A stretch of DNA of 64,000 nucleotides from Streptomyces sp. TP-A0356 (GTDB lineage Bacteria > Actinomycetota > Actinomycetes > Streptomycetales > Streptomycetaceae), in assembly GCF_001417775.1 (NCBI RefSeq), contig NZ_BBZJ01000022.1:1-64000 (forward strand). Direction: 5' to 3'. Below are positions 60,611-64,000 of the stretch, piece after piece; positions within the stretch are counted from its first letter, which is position 1, and every line of letters begins with the position of its first letter. A program made the position numbers and the translations under genes. Below the pieces are notes generated by a model, which saw nothing but the letters and a program-made list of their open reading frames with translations, was not told the origin of the DNA and did not search any database.

Positions 60611-61366
60611 TCAGTCGTGGAACAGCACGGGTGCCGAGGCCCCCAGCGCGTTGCCGACGTAGGGCGACGAGGAGTGCGACTTGTCCTCGTTGATCGCGGC
60701 CGTGATCACGATGATCAGCAGGGCGATCACGGCGATACCGAGGACGATCCCGATGATGCCGAGGACGAACCCCGCCTGGGCCTGCCCGCGGTTGTCCGCC
60801 TCCCCCTGGTCGGCCCGCTTGCGGCCCTTGATCCCGAAGATCACCGCGAGGATGCCCAGAACCAGGGAGAAGACGCCGTACAGACAGAACAGGCAGACCG
60901 AGAGGATGCCGAGCACCAAGGCGGCGACCCCCAGCCCGTTGCGCGGGGGCATCGGCATACCGGGCCAGCCGTAACCGGCGTAGCCGGGTGGCACGGGGTA
61001 GCCGTAGCCGCCCGGTGCAGCGTACGCGGACGCCCCGGGGTCCGCGGGCGCGGCCGGCGGTGGCGGCAGGGGGAAGCCCTGATAGCTCGGGAGCGGTGTG
61101 CCCACCGGTGCGCCCGCCTGCGCGGGTCCGGCGGCCGCCTGGCCGGGCCCGGACACGGGGTAGGACCCGCCCGCCGGTCCCGACGCCGGCGGAGGGAACG
61201 ACGCGCCCGCCACCGGCATCGTGCCGCCCATCGTGAGTTGGTCGTGCAACGACGCCGGCGGCTGGCCCGTCCCGGGCTTGTCCATCGGCACCTTCTGCTC
61301 CGGCGGCGCCCACGGGTTGTCCCCACCCGCCGCCGCGCCCTGTCCCGGATGTGCTTCGTCGCTCAC
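60611..61366 (-). CDS. DUF4190 membrane protein with proline-rich N-terminus
   Basis: This 251-residue protein has residues 1-140 disordered and Pro/Gly/Ala-rich (GGYGYPVPPGYAGYGW). Two hydrophobic hairpins follow (GLGVAALVLGILSVCLFCLYGVFSLVLGILAVIFGIKG and FVLGIIGIVLGIAVIALLIIV), the DUF4190 pattern. It is common in Streptomyces; function unknown. The GTG start is at 61366. Confidence 0.85.
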   Translation of the reverse strand: MSDEAHPGQGAAAGGDNPWAPPEQKVPMDKPGTGQPPASLHDQLTMGGTMPVAGASFPPPASGPAGGSYPVSGPGQAAAGPAQAGAPVGTPLPSYQGFPLPPPPAAPADPGASAYAAPGGYGYPVPPGYAGYGWPGMPMPPRNGLGVAALVLGILSVCLFCLYGVFSLVLGILAVIFGIKGRKRADQGEADNRGQAQAGFVLGIIGIVLGIAVIALLIIVITAAINEDKSHSSSPYVGNALGASAPVLFHD

Positions 61367-61642
61367 GACCGCCCCCCTAGTTGCTTCGCCCCGCCATGCT
61401 ACGACCGGCCCATCGGCGGCACTCCGGCCGCCCCGTCACCGAAGCAGCCTGGCCGCCGCCGAGCGCGGAGCGGCCGGTCCGGCGGCCAGGGTATGTCCCC
61501 GGCCGAGGAGCGCATCAGTCTCCGGCCATCCCCACCGCCGACGCCGGGCGGCGGCACTAGGATCATCCCCGAGTCACCGATCAGCCGATCACCGCGTCCC
61601 GCCCGGGCCTGGCGCCGGGACGCCGTTCCCGGGGAGCAACCC

Positions 61643-62701
61643 TTGACCGACCACCGCGAGACCCCTGCCGTGCGCGATCTGCATGCCTTCATAGCCGGAC
61701 TGCCCAAGGCCGAACTGCATGTGCACCACGTCGGCTCGGCCTCCCCCCGTATCGTCTCGGAACTGGCCGCCCGTCACCCCGACTCCAAGGTGCCCACCGA
61801 CCCCGAGGCCCTGGTCGACTACTTCACGTTCACGGACTTCGCCCACTTCGTCGAGGTGTATCTGTCCGTCGTCGACCTCATCCGGACCCCCGAGGACGTA
61901 CGGCTGCTGACGTACGAGATCGCCCGCGACATGGCCCGGCAGCAGGTCCGCTACGCCGAGTTGACCATCACTCCCTTCTCGTCCACCCGCCGCGGCATCG
62001 ACGAGCGCGCGTTCATGGACGCGATCGAGGACGCCCGCAAGGCGGCGGAGGCCGAGTTCGGGACCGTGCTGCGCTGGTGCTTCGACATCCCCGGAGAAGC
62101 GGGCCTCGAATCCGCGGAGGAGACGGCGCGGCTCGCCACCGACGACCGGCTGCGCCCCGAGGGGCTCGTCTCGTTCGGGCTCGGCGGGCCCGAGATCGGC
62201 GTACCGCGACCGCAGTTCAAGCCCTACTTCGACCGGGCCATAGCGGCCGGCCTCAGGTCCGTGCCGCACGCCGGTGAGACGACCGGACCCGAGACGGTCT
62301 GGGACGCCCTCAACGAGCTGCGGGCCGAGCGCATCGGGCACGGCACCAGTTCCGCCCGGGACCCGAAGCTGCTCGCGCACCTCGCCGAGCGCCGCATCCC
62401 CCTGGAGGTCTGCCCGACCTCCAACATCGCCACCCGCGCGGTGCGCACACTGGACGAGCACCCCATCAAGGAGTTCGTGCGCGCCGGTGTCCTCGTCACG
62501 ATCAACTCGGACGACCCGCCGATGTTCGGCACCGACCTCAACAACGAGTACGCGGTCGCCGCACGGCTGCTGGACCTCGACGAGCGGGGCCTCGCGGACC
62601 TGGCCAAGAACGCGGTCGAGGCGTCCTTCCTCGACGACGCGGGCAAGGCGAGGCTGGCCGCCGAGATCGACGCCTACACCTCGGCATGGTCGGCGTCCTG
62701 A
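61643..62701 (+). CDS. Probable aminodeoxyfutalosine deaminase (adenosine deaminase superfamily)
   Basis: This 352-residue amidohydrolase has the metal motif ELHVHHVGSASP (H26, H28), PHAGET and NSDDPPMFGT. The HVHHVGSA form, rather than the LHxHLDG of adenosine deaminases, is what I recall for 6-aminodeoxyfutalosine deaminases of the futalosine menaquinone pathway used by Streptomyces. The TTG start at 61643 has GGGGAG eight bases upstream; a longer frame from ATG 61494 is less likely. No other menaquinone gene is in the window. Confidence 0.78.
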   Translation: MTDHRETPAVRDLHAFIAGLPKAELHVHHVGSASPRIVSELAARHPDSKVPTDPEALVDYFTFTDFAHFVEVYLSVVDLIRTPEDVRLLTYEIARDMARQQVRYAELTITPFSSTRRGIDERAFMDAIEDARKAAEAEFGTVLRWCFDIPGEAGLESAEETARLATDDRLRPEGLVSFGLGGPEIGVPRPQFKPYFDRAIAAGLRSVPHAGETTGPETVWDALNELRAERIGHGTSSARDPKLLAHLAERRIPLEVCPTSNIATRAVRTLDEHPIKEFVRAGVLVTINSDDPPMFGTDLNNEYAVAARLLDLDERGLADLAKNAVEASFLDDAGKARLAAEIDAYTSAWSAS

Positions 62702-62721
62702 CCGCCCACCACAATGGGCCC

Positions 62722-63405
62722 ATGCGTACCGTGACTGCCGTGGCCCATCGCGGCGACCCCTACCGCCACCGCGAGAACACGATCGACTCACTGCGTTCCG
62801 CGCTCCAACTCGGCGCGGACGCGGTCGAGATCGACGTACGGCTGACCCGGGACGGCGTTCCCGTGCTGCTGCACGACGAGACACTGAAACGGCTGTGGGA
62901 GCGGGACCGGCCCCTCACCTCGCTCTCCTCGGCCGAGGTGCAAGGGCTGACGGCGGGCGGGGTGCCGACGCTGGCGGAGGCCCTGGCGGCGACCGACGGG
63001 AGCCGGGTGCTGATCGACCTGCCGGGCGGGCCCCCGGCGCGCGCCGTGCGCAGGATCGTGGACGTCGTCCGGGCGTGCGGGGCCGAGGAGCGGGTGTACT
63101 ACTGCGCGGGCGCGCAGACCATGCTGGCGGTCCGGGCCGCCGCCCCCTCCGCGGAGATCGCCCTGACCTGGACGACCCTGGCCCCACCGCGGCCCGCTCT
63201 GCTCGACGCGGTGCGTCCGCGCTGGCTCAACTACCGCTTCGGCCTGGTCGACCGGGACCTCGCGGCCCGGGTGCACCGAGGCGGTCATCTGCTGTCGGTG
63301 TGGACCCCCGACACTCGCCGCTCGATGCGGCGCCTCCTCGGCATGGGTGTGGACTCGATCACCACGAACCGCATAGACGCGCTGTGCGCGATGCGCGGGC
63401 AGTGA
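62722..63405 (+). CDS. Glycerophosphodiester phosphodiesterase
   Basis: This 227-residue TIM-barrel enzyme has the catalytic HRG at 9-11, REN at 17-19, EIDVRLTRDG at 37-46 and His51 (LLHDETL). It would release sn-glycerol 3-phosphate from deacylated phospholipids. No secretion signal is visible, so it is likely cytosolic. The ATG at 62722 is 20 bp after the deaminase; a start at 62686 overlapping that gene is also possible. Confidence 0.88.
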   Translation: MRTVTAVAHRGDPYRHRENTIDSLRSALQLGADAVEIDVRLTRDGVPVLLHDETLKRLWERDRPLTSLSSAEVQGLTAGGVPTLAEALAATDGSRVLIDLPGGPPARAVRRIVDVVRACGAEERVYYCAGAQTMLAVRAAAPSAEIALTWTTLAPPRPALLDAVRPRWLNYRFGLVDRDLAARVHRGGHLLSVWTPDTRRSMRRLLGMGVDSITTNRIDALCAMRGQ

Positions 63406-63469
63406 AACGGCGGACGGTCCCGGTGGGCCCCGAGTCCGCGGTGGACCCGCTCCTTCGCGGGCACGGCGG

Positions 63470-64000
63470 TCAAGCCACGTTGACCAGCGGTACGTCGTCC
63501 ACCCCGGAGCAGTACGCCCAGCCACGGATGTGCCGGGCCGGCCGCTTGCGCCACACGGAACCGGGCCGTCCGTCCCAGCGGGCGGTGACCGGCTCCAGCT
63601 CGGGGCAGGAGCCCTCCAGCGCCCGTACGATGCCGCGCGCCACCTCCAGCCGCGCCTTCATCCGCTGCACCCGGACGGCGGCGTGCTGCCGGGTGACGCC
63701 GAGCGCGGCCGCGAGTTCACGGCGGGTCAGCTCTCCGGCGACCTCGAGCCACCACAGCGACAGCAGTTGCCGGTCCTCGTCGTCGAGCCACCGCACCGCC
63801 TTCGCGACCTCACGCCGCTGTCCCTCCAACTGGAGCCTCAGCACGGTGAGTTCGACGAAGTCGGCGGCCCGGTCGCCCGCGTCAGCGGGTAGCGGCTCGG
63901 GCCTGCGGCGGCGCGCACGGTCCCGTATCTGCCGCATGGCGATGGCGACCAGCCAGGAGCGGAAGCTGTCCGGATCGCGCAGCGTGCCCAGGTTGTCCAC
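63470..64000 (-). CDS. RNA polymerase sigma factor, C-terminal part (truncated by window edge)
   Basis: The last 176 residues are visible. The end of region 2 (DPDSFRSWLVAIAMRQIRDRARRRR) and the region 4 helix-turn-helix (GELTRRELAAALGVTRQHAAVRVQRMKARLE) mark an ECF-like sigma factor. About 45 C-terminal residues follow (ARWDGRPGSVWRKRPARHIRGW), an extension seen in some Streptomyces sigma factors. The frame runs off the window, so the start and region 2.1 are unknown. Confidence 0.85.
   Translation of the reverse strand: MDNLGTLRDPDSFRSWLVAIAMRQIRDRARRRRPEPLPADAGDRAADFVELTVLRLQLEGQRREVAKAVRWLDDEDRQLLSLWWLEVAGELTRRELAAALGVTRQHAAVRVQRMKARLEVARGIVRALEGSCPELEPVTARWDGRPGSVWRKRPARHIRGWAYCSGVDDVPLVNVA

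Overview
This is a high-GC actinobacterial chromosome segment and almost certainly from a Streptomyces. The evidence is third-position GC bias, frequent GTG and TTG starts behind GAGGAG-type ribosome sites, developmental gene families (BldB/DUF397), and a gene order (RNase J-dapA-thyX ... pnp-rpsO ... ribF-truB-rbfA-infB-nusA-rimP ... proS ... ispG-rseP-dxr ... pucR-gabT ... pot operon) that matches, from memory, the S. coelicolor chromosome around SCO5745 down to about SCO5650. It is core chromosome: I see no tRNA, rRNA, CRISPR array, insertion sequence, integrase or prophage.

Layout. 0.2-11.1 kb, mostly minus strand: RNase J, two lysine/DAP genes (dapA, dapB), flavin-dependent thymidylate synthase ThyX, a zinc peptidase, and polynucleotide phosphorylase with its usual partner rpsO. 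11.1-17.7 kb: a PQQ-type beta-propeller membrane protein with a decayed copy beside it, the developmental regulator BldB, and a 1,103-residue proline-rich ParA/MinD-like ATPase resembling EspI of type VII secretion systems. The ESX secretion genes expected here are absent. 17.7-26.3 kb: the ribF / truB-rbfA-ylxP / infB-ylxR-nusA-rimP translation block. 26.5-28.5 kb: a lipoprotein, a ferritin-like DUF4439 protein and an APH-like protein whose catalytic loop is degenerate. 28.6-34.8 kb: proS, two GNAT acetyltransferases, an HTH/DUF397/ATPase regulatory trio, and ispG. 35.0-42.7 kb: the site-2 protease RseP, dxr (with ispG, two MEP isoprenoid steps), a secreted lamin-tail protein, a long acyl-CoA dehydrogenase, an unknown membrane protein and a methyltransferase.

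42.8-60.4 kb looks like a nitrogen-scavenging region for GABA and polyamines. It holds an aldehyde dehydrogenase, a PucR regulator, GabT, and a tightly coupled six-gene minus-strand operon (aldehyde dehydrogenase, PotD, PotA, PotB, PotC, FAD amine oxidase) with a candidate operator over its promoter. Between these lie an orphan TraG/VirD4-like ATPase, a three-gene envelope cluster (Holin-X, DUF3618, PAP2) and a possible small RNA ending in a very strong terminator. 59.9-64 kb: a NADAR protein, a DUF4190 membrane protein, a probable aminodeoxyfutalosine deaminase (menaquinone by the futalosine route), a glycerophosphodiester phosphodiesterase and a truncated sigma factor at the edge.

The window is notable for short tandem repeats at gene boundaries (7, 9, 10, 11, 17, 26 and 27 bp units) and for many long hairpins between convergent genes. 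The most unusual points are the bldB/EspI-like locus stripped of its ESX genes, the predicted pseudokinase, the unexplained small transcript at about 50.35-50.58 kb, and the palindrome plus iteron array in front of pucR.
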